Origin: CAIYRG01 sp963747255
GTDB lineage: Bacteria > Pseudomonadota > Alphaproteobacteria > Micropepsales > Micropepsaceae
NCBI GenBank assembly: GCA_963747255.1
Contig: CAVVEG010000017.1
Coordinates: forward strand, 434,001 to 498,000
Length of the DNA: 64,000 nt
Direction: 5' to 3'
Shown piece by piece: positions 10,881 through 20,259 of the stretch. The translations under genes and the position numbers were made by a program. Numbering within the stretch: position 1 is the stretch's first letter; each line of letters opens with the position of its first letter. Under the pieces are notes generated by a model, which was given only the letters and a program-made list of their open reading frames with translations, was not told the origin of the DNA and did no database searches.

Positions 10881-11642
10881 ATGAAGATCTACAGCGCAGT
10901 TGCAGCGGTGATTATTGCTTTTGCCAGCTCTTCCAGTGTCTCTGCCCAAACCGAAATCACTCTGCTGTCGCCAAATCCGATCAAGGAAACCGTTGACCGG
11001 CTGGTGAACGATTTCCAGGCGAAAACCGGCGATCATGTGAAGGTCACTTACGGCACGGGGGTCAGTACGCGTGAGACTGTCGCCAAAGGCGGGGCGCAGG
11101 ACGTCACCCTGCTGTTCGCACCATTCGATGATGCCATCCGGACCGGCAATGTGGATCGCGGCAGCGCAACCGTGGTCGCGACGCTGCGTCTGGCAATTGC
11201 CGTCAGGAAGGGCGCGGCAAAACCCGACATTTCGAGCCTGGCTGCCGTCCGGAATGCGTTGCGAAATGCGAGGACAATTGCATCGGTCGATCCGCAGCAG
11301 GGCAGCGTTGGCGGCGCGGTTCTTCTTGCGCTCGACAAGATGGGAATGACCAACGATGTCCGCCCAAAGATCAAATGGATGCCCGGTGGCGGCGATGTTC
11401 AGAAATCCGTCGCGAACGGAGAAAGCGAGATTGCCTTCGGGCCATATCTGAGCGATATGCGCAACCCCGGAATCGATGTGGTCGGCGCTTTGCCGCCCGA
11501 AGCCGCTACGCCCGTGGACATTACGGGTTTTCTCTCCACTTCCGTGAAAGACCGCAAATCCGCGCGGGCATTGCTTGACTATCTCCGTTCCACCGACGCC
11601 GCACCGGTCTGGCGTGCCGCCAGGGCCTTTCCGGCGCGATGA
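10881..11642 (+). CDS. ModA-like periplasmic substrate-binding protein
   Basis: 253 residues. Signal peptide to about residue 22 (SVSA-QTE). The mature part looks like a type II periplasmic binding protein of the molybdate-binding (ModA) superfamily: ITLLSPNPIKETVDRL at the start, a GAQDVTLLF hinge region, and QGSVGGAVLLALDKMG. No permease or ATPase genes accompany it, so the ligand and transport role are unknown; related orphans occur in many soil bacteria. Its stop overlaps the next start (ATGA at 11639), so the two genes are translationally coupled. Confidence 0.75.
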   Translation: MKIYSAVAAVIIAFASSSSVSAQTEITLLSPNPIKETVDRLVNDFQAKTGDHVKVTYGTGVSTRETVAKGGAQDVTLLFAPFDDAIRTGNVDRGSATVVATLRLAIAVRKGAAKPDISSLAAVRNALRNARTIASVDPQQGSVGGAVLLALDKMGMTNDVRPKIKWMPGGGDVQKSVANGESEIAFGPYLSDMRNPGIDVVGALPPEAATPVDITGFLSTSVKDRKSARALLDYLRSTDAAPVWRAARAFPAR

Positions 11643-13639
11643 GAATCTTCCGTCACCCTGCACTGCTTGCCGGCGCTTTCGGCCTTGCATGGTTGACGCC
11701 GGCGGTCGCCCAGCGGAACGTTGCGACTGATCCCGTTTCTGTTCAGCTCATCCAGAATTGGCTCGATCAGAAGGATTCGTGGGGACCGGCTTACACGGCC
11801 GGTCCCGGCTGGAAGAAGTTCATGGATTTCACGCACCGTGAGATGAAATCCATGGGAATGAATATCGTCGATATCCCGTTTCCCTATACGCGTTGGTACA
11901 CGACGGAATTTCCCGACAGGAGCGGCTGGTCCCTGATCTCGGGCGGTTCGCCGGTCGAAGTCGCGAGCTACGGCACGCAATCGGGTTCTACGGGTCCGGG
12001 CGGCGTCACGGCACCCATGATCCTTTACGATCTCAATGTGCCTGCGGAACGGCGCCCCCCATTAAGCGCGCTTGCCGGCAAAATTATCGTCGTAAAGCAG
12101 CAGCCCTATGAAACCCTGGGGACGCAACGCCACGTTCCGCTCGGCGTTCCCGCGCCGGCTTCGATCTCCTCCTGGTGCGGCAATCCTCCACTTTGCAAAC
12201 CGGCTGTGACGGCCGAGGCAAATCCTTCGCCGCAATGGGGCAATCCCGGACCACAGATTTCATTGAAGGATTACGAATTCCGCTCGAATCCGGAAAGCTT
12301 CCCCACGCCGCTGTTCGGGAAAACACCGGTGAACGTCGAAGCCAGTTTCCGGAATCGCGATCAGTTCGGGCAAATAAGGCAGGTCATTACCGATGTGCTT
12401 GTCCCATCGGGTGCGGCCGGGGCCGTCACAGTGATGGATCTCTCGCCGCTCGCCGCCGCGGGCACGCGGATTCATCCGACACCACGCCAGTTCAACGTCC
12501 CTCTGTTGATGCTCGATCGCGTAGCGGGCGAGAAAGTCCTGCGGGACGCCATCGAAGGAAAAATGGCGACGCTCACTCTCGATGCCCATGAGGAGCAAAA
12601 CGCGACCGCTTACGAGACCGTCGCGACTTTGCCGGGCCGCAATTTCGGCACGGCGAAAGATCAGGCCATCCTGCTGGCGACGCATGTTGACGGGCCCAGC
12701 ATTGTCGAAGACGACGGGGCGCTCGCGATCATGGCTGTTCTGCATCACTTTGCAGATACTCCGCAGACGGAGCGTTCCAGAAGTATCGTGGTCTATCTTG
12801 AGTCGCGCCATTTTGTTCCCGGCACCGAAGCCAGCTATCCGTTCGACGCGGTGAAAGAGCATCCCGAATTGTTCAAGACCGTGGTCGGAGGTCTCGCGCT
12901 CGAACATTTCGGTGGTTTGCAATTCGCGGAAACCGGCAATGTCTATGCTCCGACCGGACAGGCTGCGACCACTTACGTCTGGGGCTGGCCAAATCCGTTC
13001 GCCATCGCGGAGGCAACCGCAGCCATTCGTCAAAATCGGCTTCCGCGCGCCATCAATGCTGTCCCGGCGCGTCCGGGCGTGAACGGAAAACCGCAGCAAC
13101 CCTGGCTTGGCGGCGGTTTCTCGCGTTACCTCGTGGACCTTGGCGGATGGCCCGGATGGCACATGTCCGGCGATTGGCCGAGTGCAGGATTCCAGGCCTA
13201 TTATCCCGCGGCAAGGACGCGTCTCAGCGCCGAACTGTTCCGCAAACAGGTTTCCGCAGCGGTACAGCTGGTCAATGTGCTGATGACCAGAGATATCATT
13301 GCACTCGCTCCCGTCTGGGCGCATTTCGATCCGGAGTCGCGGGTTGATGAATTCGCGGAAGAAGGTTCCTTCCGTGGCGCTGCCGGTTTGAACGGTCGAA
13401 AGTGGTTCACGGAAGCGCGGCGGGCGATTTTCGCCAGCATAAAAGGCGGCCGCTACGAACAGGCTGTTTCGGAATTGCAGGCGATGCACGCCGATGCGGA
13501 CCGGTACCTGACCGATCCGGCGGCCGGGAAGATGAAAGCCGAAATCGTCGAGGCCACCGCCTGGGCGCAACGCGGCATTGACTGGAAACAGCAGGGTCTG
13601 CTTGCGCCGCCCTATAGCCAAACGTCGCCGGGGTTCTAA
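11639..13639 (+). CDS. Exported M28-like metallopeptidase with PA-type insert
   Basis: 666 residues; signal peptide ending at about AVAQ (25). A PA-domain-like segment runs through about 100-300, followed by a zinc-peptidase core. LLATHVDGPSIVEDDGALA (345-363) gives the HxD and DDGA signatures of M28 aminopeptidases, and VVYLESRHF supplies a glutamate at the position of the usual Glu-Glu. The final His region is GWHMSGDW. The second Glu of the M28 pair is not obvious, so activity is unproven. The start overlaps the upstream stop by four bases. The C-terminal 120 residues are unassigned. Confidence 0.65.
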   Translation: MRIFRHPALLAGAFGLAWLTPAVAQRNVATDPVSVQLIQNWLDQKDSWGPAYTAGPGWKKFMDFTHREMKSMGMNIVDIPFPYTRWYTTEFPDRSGWSLISGGSPVEVASYGTQSGSTGPGGVTAPMILYDLNVPAERRPPLSALAGKIIVVKQQPYETLGTQRHVPLGVPAPASISSWCGNPPLCKPAVTAEANPSPQWGNPGPQISLKDYEFRSNPESFPTPLFGKTPVNVEASFRNRDQFGQIRQVITDVLVPSGAAGAVTVMDLSPLAAAGTRIHPTPRQFNVPLLMLDRVAGEKVLRDAIEGKMATLTLDAHEEQNATAYETVATLPGRNFGTAKDQAILLATHVDGPSIVEDDGALAIMAVLHHFADTPQTERSRSIVVYLESRHFVPGTEASYPFDAVKEHPELFKTVVGGLALEHFGGLQFAETGNVYAPTGQAATTYVWGWPNPFAIAEATAAIRQNRLPRAINAVPARPGVNGKPQQPWLGGGFSRYLVDLGGWPGWHMSGDWPSAGFQAYYPAARTRLSAELFRKQVSAAVQLVNVLMTRDIIALAPVWAHFDPESRVDEFAEEGSFRGAAGLNGRKWFTEARRAIFASIKGGRYEQAVSELQAMHADADRYLTDPAAGKMKAEIVEATAWAQRGIDWKQQGLLAPPYSQTSPGF

Positions 13640-14542
13640 CTAAAAGTCCGGCGTGGCCGCAGTCGGAATATGTGCCTGGCTTTCCTGGGTAAACCAGTGC
13701 GGATTCTCGGCGCAGATCAGTTCCGGCCAGGGATCGATGGACGGGCGGTAAGTGATCGTCCCCGTCCACGGCGTCGTAAATACGCCGTCATCTTCCACCG
13801 TAAACTGCATCTGGAGTACCTTGCCGCGATATTTGGGATCGAAATCCCAGCCGCCGCCCGCATGGGTGTTCTCGCGGTCATTGCGTTCAAGCGCGTCCGC
13901 GGCCTGGGCGTAATCCACAAGCCTGTATCGTTCGACGACGTGAAGCCTGTCTGTAAACGGCGTCCCATACATGTCGAGCATGGCGTATGGGCCCCGCTTG
14001 ATTCCAACCGTGTCGACCACCAGCGCATCGCCCTCGTAATGGCCGACCAAATCGCCATACCACGACGGCGTGACATGCGCCGGATGCGTCGCGTTCAAGC
14101 GAACGAAACGCATCTCCTGCCCATGCCGGTAAACCATCGTGATGTGGTCCGGGCTGGGAAGAAATTCGAGCAGGAAGTCCCAGAAGACATAGGGGATGCC
14201 ACCCGGCCAACATTGATTGCTTGGCGTCTCGTAACCCTGCCCCGACAGCGACATGTCGCCAAACTCTTTCACGATGCGGGCTGCGTCAGGCTTCAGAATT
14301 GGGTTCCTGTAGTCCCCCACGAGCCGCTGAAAATTGGCCCTTCCATCCGGACGTCGCGAAAGATTCCGCACCGGGCCGGGACCCGATGCAGGCGGCTCAA
14401 AGCCGGTCAGGAATGGATGGGACCAGAGGCCGGAAAAATCCGGGACGGGGCTTCCGGGATTTTCGGGTTGCGCGGGCGCTGAATGGCCGGCGAGCAGAAC
14501 CGCGGCAAGCGCAAGACCCAGAAGCGATGTTTTCCGCCGCAA
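13640..14542 (-). CDS. Exported GDTLVVDT-family protein, paralogue A
   Basis: 300 residues with signal peptide (MRRKTSLLGLALAAVLLAGHSAPAQ). It belongs to a family seen five times in this window and, from general knowledge, widespread as hypothetical proteins in soil bacteria. Shared blocks: WSHPxLxGFEP near the N-terminus, NQCWPGG, SWYGDxVGHYEGDxLVVDT, LHVVERYRL, then TVEDDxxFTTPW, CAENPH and a terminal PDF. One invariant Cys in CWPGG and one in CAEN could be disulfide-bonded in the periplasm. No function is established. Last gene of a minus-strand tandem array (17666 down to 13640). Confidence 0.8.
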   Translation of the reverse strand: MRRKTSLLGLALAAVLLAGHSAPAQPENPGSPVPDFSGLWSHPFLTGFEPPASGPGPVRNLSRRPDGRANFQRLVGDYRNPILKPDAARIVKEFGDMSLSGQGYETPSNQCWPGGIPYVFWDFLLEFLPSPDHITMVYRHGQEMRFVRLNATHPAHVTPSWYGDLVGHYEGDALVVDTVGIKRGPYAMLDMYGTPFTDRLHVVERYRLVDYAQAADALERNDRENTHAGGGWDFDPKYRGKVLQMQFTVEDDGVFTTPWTGTITYRPSIDPWPELICAENPHWFTQESQAHIPTAATPDF

Positions 14543-14554
14543 TTTGATCCTCCG

Positions 14555-15472
14555 TCAGAAATCCGGCCGCTCGGCACGGGGTATTTCGGTGTCACGATTG
14601 GCGTAATATTCGTGAAAATTCTCCGCGCAAACTGCCTCGGGCCAGTCTCCCAGCACATGTCGATAGGTCACAAGCGCGGACCAGGGCATGTTAAAGGCGC
14701 CAGGATCTTCGACCGTCACCTGCACCTGCAACCCCTTCTTGCCGGGGTCCGGATCGATGGGTCCGCGTCCATACGGAAACGGGATCACTTCGGGGTGGAT
14801 TTTCTGCTGCGACAGCTGCGCATCGCGCGCGGCTTTTCCATCGATCAGCCTGTAGCGCTCGACCACGTGAAGGGCCTCGCTATAGGGTGTGCCGTATTGA
14901 TCGACCATCGCCAAAGGACCCGTCTTCACACCGATGGTGTCGACGACCAGTGTGTCCCCTTCGTAATGGCCAACCAAATCGCCCTGCCAGGTCGGCGCAA
15001 CTTGCGCCGGATGCGGCACGCCCAATCGCACATGCCGAACCTTGTGATCGCCGAGATAAAGCAGCAGCACTTCATCCTTCTGCTGCACAATCTGCACCCC
15101 AAACTGAATCGCGAGCGTGAACGGGGTCGGCTCGGGCCGGCACTGATTATGAGGATTCGCGAAAGCCGCGCCGGTCAGCGAAATCGCGCCAACCTTCTTC
15201 AGGGCATCAGCCGACGCCGGTTTCAGGATCGGATTGCTGTAATCGCCAAAAATGGCATTGCCGTCCATGCTGCCATTGCGCCGTTTCATGCGGTTCACGA
15301 CCGGACCTGCTCCAGAAGCAGGCGACTCAAGATACAGCACATCGCGGCCCCATGGTCCGGAAAGATCCAGTACCGTGTTCGGTTGCGCAGTCGCAGGAAA
15401 GCTCGCCAGGAAAGTGGCGATGACTGCAGCCACGACCGCGGGGCCGTGTCCTGTTGGGCCGATCGGTTTCAA
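14555..15472 (-). CDS. Exported GDTLVVDT-family protein, paralogue B
   Basis: About 305 residues. I prefer a TTG start at 15472 that overlaps the upstream stop as TTGA, with GGAAGAG ahead of it; this gives a plausible signal peptide ending ATAQ. An ATG exists at 15547 but lies deep inside the upstream gene. The family blocks are present: NQCRPEP (the Trp-Pro-Gly-Gly of the relatives is changed), WQGDLVGHYEGDTLVVDT, LHVVERYRLIDG, VEDPGAFNMPW, CAENFHEYY and terminal RPDF. It sits 12 bases before paralogue A and is probably co-transcribed with it. Confidence 0.75.
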   Translation of the reverse strand: MKPIGPTGHGPAVVAAVIATFLASFPATAQPNTVLDLSGPWGRDVLYLESPASGAGPVVNRMKRRNGSMDGNAIFGDYSNPILKPASADALKKVGAISLTGAAFANPHNQCRPEPTPFTLAIQFGVQIVQQKDEVLLLYLGDHKVRHVRLGVPHPAQVAPTWQGDLVGHYEGDTLVVDTIGVKTGPLAMVDQYGTPYSEALHVVERYRLIDGKAARDAQLSQQKIHPEVIPFPYGRGPIDPDPGKKGLQVQVTVEDPGAFNMPWSALVTYRHVLGDWPEAVCAENFHEYYANRDTEIPRAERPDF

Positions 15473-16338
15473 AAATCCGGCTCTTCCGACTTGGGGATTG
15501 GATAGAGATTGGCATTGAACCGGTCGACGCCGCCATCTTCGGCGCAAACCAATTCTGCAATCTGAATATCGTTCCGCCGCCAGGTGTCTTTCAGCGTCAG
15601 TGGGGCGTTGAAGGTGTCCGGATCCTCGACCCTGACGATGACCGTCAGGCTTTTCCCGTCCGGCGCAACCGTAAAGCGCTCGACGACATGCAATTTGTCG
15701 GTATGCGGCGTTCTGAAATTATCAATGAAGTGCAGCGGACCGCCGGCAATCCCGATCGTATCCACCACCAGGGTGTTCCCGTTCTCGTAATGACCGATCG
15801 ACTCGCCAAACCATGACGGTTTCACATTCGCGGAGTGTTTGTCCGTGAGATAGACGTGACGCACCCAGTTATTCCGCTGCCACAGCATCAGCACTTCGTT
15901 CGGAGCCTGGATGAAATAAAGCGGTTCGATGAAAAGGTCCTGCCCGGGAACGCCACCGGGCCAGCATCGGGATTGCGCGACGAAATTGAGCTTCCTCTTA
16001 CCGCTGAGCAGTTCGTCGTTTGATTCCTGCATTTGCTTTGCAGCCCAGGGCTTCAGGATCGGGTCTTTCGTATCCACAATGGAGACGGTGAATTCGCCGC
16101 CGCGGAACAGGCCGCCGTTCTGGATCTGGCTGTTATACGGGTAGGCCGGATCCGCTCTGATTGGACCGTGACCGGAACCGGCAGGTGGATCGAGGATGTA
16201 GTCCCAGAAATTGATTGCCCAGGCCATCCCGTCTCCGCCGAGTTTTGGGACAGCGGCACTTCCGGTATCGCCAAAGGCCAACCCCGCTGGTGCTACCAGG
16301 ATGCAGGCGGCAAGCAATGCGCGTCTGACGTTCGACAT
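15469..16338 (-). CDS. Exported GDTLVVDT-family protein, paralogue C
   Basis: 289 residues with a signal peptide (to about LAFG-DT). Blocks: SRCWPGGVPG, SWFGESIGHYENGNTLVVDT (a one-residue insertion relative to the others), KLHVVERFTV, VRVEDPDTFNAP, LVCAEDGG and terminal EEPDF. The spacing and order of blocks match paralogues A, B, D and E, but overall identity is clearly lower, so the duplications are old. It is the second of a tightly packed array and is translationally linked to paralogue B by a four-base overlap. Confidence 0.8.
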   Translation of the reverse strand: MSNVRRALLAACILVAPAGLAFGDTGSAAVPKLGGDGMAWAINFWDYILDPPAGSGHGPIRADPAYPYNSQIQNGGLFRGGEFTVSIVDTKDPILKPWAAKQMQESNDELLSGKRKLNFVAQSRCWPGGVPGQDLFIEPLYFIQAPNEVLMLWQRNNWVRHVYLTDKHSANVKPSWFGESIGHYENGNTLVVDTIGIAGGPLHFIDNFRTPHTDKLHVVERFTVAPDGKSLTVIVRVEDPDTFNAPLTLKDTWRRNDIQIAELVCAEDGGVDRFNANLYPIPKSEEPDF

Positions 16339-16359
16339 TCGCTGACTCCCGGTCGCCGC

Positions 16360-16752
16360 CTACTTCACCCAGTCGTAGAGCGGTTTTCCCTTGTCGACAG
16401 TATGAACGGTAAACAGGATCAATGATCCCGGGCCAATCACCTTGAATCCGCCATGCGGCACGTCGCGGAGATTGAGAATGGGGGCTCCCGTCTTGAGCAT
16501 CATCGGCGCCTGCCCGGGAACCTGGACCATCGCTCCCTGGACTACATATCCGGCCTCGATGCCGTGATGAATGTGGCGGGGCAATTCCTGACCGGATTTG
16601 TATTCGCTGATTGAGCTGATCACTTCCATTCCGGGAGCGCCGGACAAATCGGCTCTTCGCAGTTCTTTGCGCTGCGGCAAATCCTGCGAATGGCCAGCAA
16701 TCGGTATTGCAAGCGCGATTCCCAGTATAATGGCGGCAGATGCAAATCTCAT
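16360..16752 (-). CDS. Exported cupin-domain protein
   Basis: 130 residues; signal peptide ending about AGHSQ (23). The remainder is a single small cupin: the first motif HIHHGIEAGYVVQG supplies three His and one Glu for a metal site, and DVPHGGFKVIGPG matches the second motif with one His. Small cupins bind metal and act as dioxygenases, isomerases or ligand sensors; which applies here is not visible. It is embedded between paralogues D and C of the GDTLVVDT family (24-base gaps), so a shared process is likely. Confidence 0.8.
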   Translation of the reverse strand: MRFASAAIILGIALAIPIAGHSQDLPQRKELRRADLSGAPGMEVISSISEYKSGQELPRHIHHGIEAGYVVQGAMVQVPGQAPMMLKTGAPILNLRDVPHGGFKVIGPGSLILFTVHTVDKGKPLYDWVK

Positions 16753-16775
16753 CGGTGCTCCCCTTCCCTGCTGAT

Positions 16776-17666
16776 TCAGAAGTCCGGCCTGTCCGACTGC
16801 GGAATGGGCTCGTAATCTTCATTGAAATAATTTGCGTTGTTCTCGGAACAGGCCAATTCGTCCAGCGGCCCGTCCGCGACCCGGCGGTAACGCTGAATCG
16901 CATCCCACGGCGTAGTGAACGCACCGGGGTCCTCGACATGCAGGTCCACTTGCAGCGTCTTTCCGCCGTCGATCACGTGGAAGCGCTCGGTAACGTGCAG
17001 TCGTTCCGTGTGAGGCGTCCGGAATTCGTCCACAAAGGTACGGGTGTTCAGCCCGACGGTATCGACAACCAGGGTGTCGCCTTCGTAATGACCTATGGAA
17101 TCTCCGTACCATGACGGTCTGGCTTCAGGCGAATGCGGCACATTCAGATAGACATGGCGCACCATGTGATCGCCGCGCCAGACCATCGCCACCTCGGATG
17201 GCGACTGAAGGAAATAGACCGGCGCAACGGGATAGAGCAGGAATGCCGGAACGCCCATCGGCCAGCAGCTGGAATGCTTCGAATAGAACGGATGGCCCGC
17301 AAGCACGCGCCGATTAAGCTTTGTCAGTTGCTCTATGACCCAGGGCTGAAGAATCGGATTGGTCACATCGGAAACCGCAAAGGTCGATTTTTGCGACACC
17401 CTGGCATTCGGCTGACCGCTGAGAATCTCTATGGCATTGGGAACAAAGGGGTGCGCCGGATCGCCGCTCACCGGGTGCGGTGCGCCGGGAACGGGGATGA
17501 ATTCCGGGCCAAAAGCGATCCATCCGGTCTCCGGATTGGGCGAAAAATTCGCACCCGCATGATCGGCAGCACGGGCAAATTCGCCCACGAAAAGCACCGG
17601 TAGAATCGCAGCCAGCAGCCTCTGGGCAATCAGCGGCTTTGCGGCGGAACCCAAACCCCCCAACAT
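16776..17666 (-). CDS. Exported GDTLVVDT-family protein, paralogue D
   Basis: 296 residues; a hydrophobic export segment lies near residues 8-30. Blocks: SSCWPMGVPAF, SWYGDSIGHYEGDTLVVDT, RLHVTERFHVID, VEDPGAFTTPW, LACSENNANYF and terminal DRPDF. First gene of the minus-strand array D - cupin - C - B - A. The upstream gap (17667-17769) must hold the promoter, but no clear -35/-10 pair stood out. Function unknown, as for the other members. Confidence 0.8.
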   Translation of the reverse strand: MLGGLGSAAKPLIAQRLLAAILPVLFVGEFARAADHAGANFSPNPETGWIAFGPEFIPVPGAPHPVSGDPAHPFVPNAIEILSGQPNARVSQKSTFAVSDVTNPILQPWVIEQLTKLNRRVLAGHPFYSKHSSCWPMGVPAFLLYPVAPVYFLQSPSEVAMVWRGDHMVRHVYLNVPHSPEARPSWYGDSIGHYEGDTLVVDTVGLNTRTFVDEFRTPHTERLHVTERFHVIDGGKTLQVDLHVEDPGAFTTPWDAIQRYRRVADGPLDELACSENNANYFNEDYEPIPQSDRPDF

Positions 17667-17769
17667 CCGGTACTCCCTGACGAACCTTTATACCGTATCC
17701 TAATACTTTTCAGTACGGATGAAAGTCAGGCGCCATCTGCCATGCGGGGGGAGATCGGAATCCCTTTGT

Positions 17770-19095
17770 TCAGTAACCGACAGGCCGCATTCCGGCAAAG
17801 GGCGCCGTATCGTCCATGCCTGCGATCAATGTATGCAAATCACTCGCCGGATTGCGCGCTGCAATCTGCTCGAGGCTGGCCAAAACCGCCCTGCCCTGAG
17901 TGTCTGAAACATTCAGCATGCAGGCATTGGCACTCCCGGCATAAATCTGACCCAGCGTCTCCTTGAGAGAGCGCCCGTCATAGACAATGCGCAAGTCGCG
18001 CTTTTCCCACAGCGAAATCATCTCGGAGAGGTCGCGGCGCAACCCGGCCAGGGCGTTCTGCACATGCCCGACCGACGCGGGCCCTTCCCGCTTGAGCGCG
18101 TCGCAGATCGAAAGCAGCGTCGCCCTGGTTTCGTAGACCGGATTGAAGGCAAAACCGCCGTTAGACATCGATGCGCGGGCATATTCGAACAACCCGAGAG
18201 ATACGCCGTGATAGACAAATTGCGCACCGGGGCCATCGGCGTTCGCGTTCGGGACATTTCCCCGATACTGCTCCAGTGAATAATCGGGGATTTCGGCATT
18301 TGACGCGAGAACAACCGAACCGCCGATATAGGCGCCGTCTTGCGTCTTTGTGGCGCCGACCAGCTTCAGCGGGCGGAAATTCTTGAAGCCGCCACCCAGT
18401 TCCGCGGGGCTTTGACCAAATTGCAGCCCATAGAAGCTCCGCGACACATGCTCGTCGGGATATGCGTCCATGTAGAGAATGCGTCCGTCAGCCGCGATTT
18501 CGTAAACCAGGCCCACATGGCCGTTGATGTCGTAAATGGCCGTTCCCGGACGGATTGAACCGGGCTGTATTTTCGGCGAGTAGAAGTCCTGTTCCACGGG
18601 CGTTTCGTTCGCCGGATGCATGCGGTAGGTCGCTGTCCACACCTGATCGTGCAAGGCTTTCAGGATGGGGACGGTCGCAATGCCCTTACCCGTATCCACG
18701 ATGTCACGGCGCGCCAAAGCGCGGTTCGATGTTTTGGTGAATCTCAGATCATCGCCCGAGCCTGCGATCCTGCTTACATAGGAGAATGGCAGACCATGCT
18801 TGGATGCGTAGTAGGCGCGCAGCATGTACACCCATTTCGCGCAATCGGCGTGAAATTCGAACGAGCCGGGATCGCTCTCATGATAGAGATTGGCAGCGCT
18901 GCGCATGCAGCCCACAGTCGTCGTGCAGCCACTTTTTGCGATCGCAGCAACGAACTCGCCGAAGCCTTTTTCGTCTGCCGCCGACCATTCGGTTTTGGTG
19001 ATACGCCACGGCAGCGGCTGTGCATCGGCGGTTGCGGCAAGAGTCAGCGGTCCGGCAAAAAAAACAACAATTCCAATTGCTTTCGATACGCGCAC
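17770..19095 (-). CDS. Exported protein with NlpC/P60-like Cys-His arrangement
   Basis: 441 residues with signal peptide (to about TADAQ, residue 26). I do not recognise a specific family. The segment FHADCAKWVYMLRAYYA (about 80-96) followed by IRPGTAIYDINGHVGLVYEI (about 180-200) recalls the DC(S) helix and the G-H-x-G-x-V strand of papain-like NlpC/P60 peptidases, so Cys and His could be catalytic. The long C-terminal part is helical, with no motif I know. Four further Cys residues suggest periplasmic disulfides. It is divergent from the downstream permease. Confidence 0.5.
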   Translation of the reverse strand: MRVSKAIGIVVFFAGPLTLAATADAQPLPWRITKTEWSAADEKGFGEFVAAIAKSGCTTTVGCMRSAANLYHESDPGSFEFHADCAKWVYMLRAYYASKHGLPFSYVSRIAGSGDDLRFTKTSNRALARRDIVDTGKGIATVPILKALHDQVWTATYRMHPANETPVEQDFYSPKIQPGSIRPGTAIYDINGHVGLVYEIAADGRILYMDAYPDEHVSRSFYGLQFGQSPAELGGGFKNFRPLKLVGATKTQDGAYIGGSVVLASNAEIPDYSLEQYRGNVPNANADGPGAQFVYHGVSLGLFEYARASMSNGGFAFNPVYETRATLLSICDALKREGPASVGHVQNALAGLRRDLSEMISLWEKRDLRIVYDGRSLKETLGQIYAGSANACMLNVSDTQGRAVLASLEQIAARNPASDLHTLIAGMDDTAPFAGMRPVGY

Positions 19096-19266
19096 CCGTT
19101 CAACTCCGCTGAAATTCTCGGCGTCAATCTAACCGGAACGGCAACAGCCCGAAACTGAAATAAAAACAATTGCTTAGCGTAAGCGTTGCCGCGCCTCAGA
19201 AGTGCAATTGGAACATTCACCCCAGAGTCGGTTAGTGCATTTGTCCGATCAGGAAGCTTCTGCCCA

Positions 19267-20240
19267 ATGAACATCGAAGTCACGGAACCATTATTGTCGG
19301 CTCGCCCTGTCCCGGCCCGAAGCGCGAACGAGGAGCGCGGGTGGCGAAATATTGGCTATTTTTACGCCGCAGCGGGGGCTGTTCTCTTTTCGACCAAAGC
19401 CGTCATCGTAAAGCTCGCCTATGGCATCAATCTCGACCCCGAACTCTGCTTGCGCTGCGCATGGGTTTTTCGCTCCCCTTTTATTTCGTGATCGGAGCGC
19501 TTGCGCTGTTCGAACGGCGCCGACGCGAATTGTCCGTGCCGGCACCGGGGCAATGGCTCAGCGCGGTGCTGATTGGGCTGCTTGGATACTGGTTCGCCAG
19601 CTATTCCGATTTTCTCGGCCTCAAATATATCTCAGCCCAATTCGAGCGCCTGATACTGTTTACCTACCCCCTGTTTGTAGTGCTCCTGGGCGCGGCATTT
19701 TTCCGTCAACCGGCATCGCGACGGGTTCTGACTGCGTTGGTCATCAGCTATTCCGGATTGGCATTGATCTTCGGCGATAACTTTTCTCTCCAGGGACAGA
19801 ACGTTGCGATTGGCGCCGGCCTCGTATTCGCGTCTTCGATTGCGTTCGCTGTTTACCAATTGCTGGCGAAGCAGGCGATCGCCGGAATGGGACCACGACT
19901 GTTCACATGTATCGCGATGAGCGGAGCTGCGTTTGGCGCCTTTGTGCAGTTTTTCGCCGGGCATTCCGCGGGCGTCCTGGAGGTAACGGGAAAGCCGCTG
20001 GCGTATGCCGTTCTGATCGCAATCGGCGCAACGGTTATCCCGTCATTTTTCCTCAACGCCGCGCTGCATCGGATTTCGGCACAGGCGAACAGTGCAATTG
20101 GGACAATCAGCCCAATCGTTACGATCCTGCTGTCGGCGCTGATACTCGGGGAACCACTGACGCTGCTCGGAGTCGCGGGCGCGCTCCTTGTCATCGCCGG
20201 AATCGGCTGGTTCACGGTTTCCGGTCAATCGACTGAATGA
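19267..20240 (+). CDS. EamA/DMT-family permease (one frameshift)
   Basis: Reads as one protein of about 324 residues if the frame changes by one base near 19440, in the stretch encoding LDP(E)TLLALRMG. Two EamA repeats with about ten hydrophobic helices; the internal repeat is visible as FSTKAVIVKLAYG in the first half and YQLLAKQAIAGMG in the second, plus the terminal IGTISPIVTILLSALILGEP signature. Family members export amino acids, nucleosides or metabolites; no substrate can be assigned. A single indel in an otherwise well-preserved gene points to a sequencing error. Confidence 0.8.
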
Positions 20241-20259
20241 CAGCCAATCCGGGACGCCG

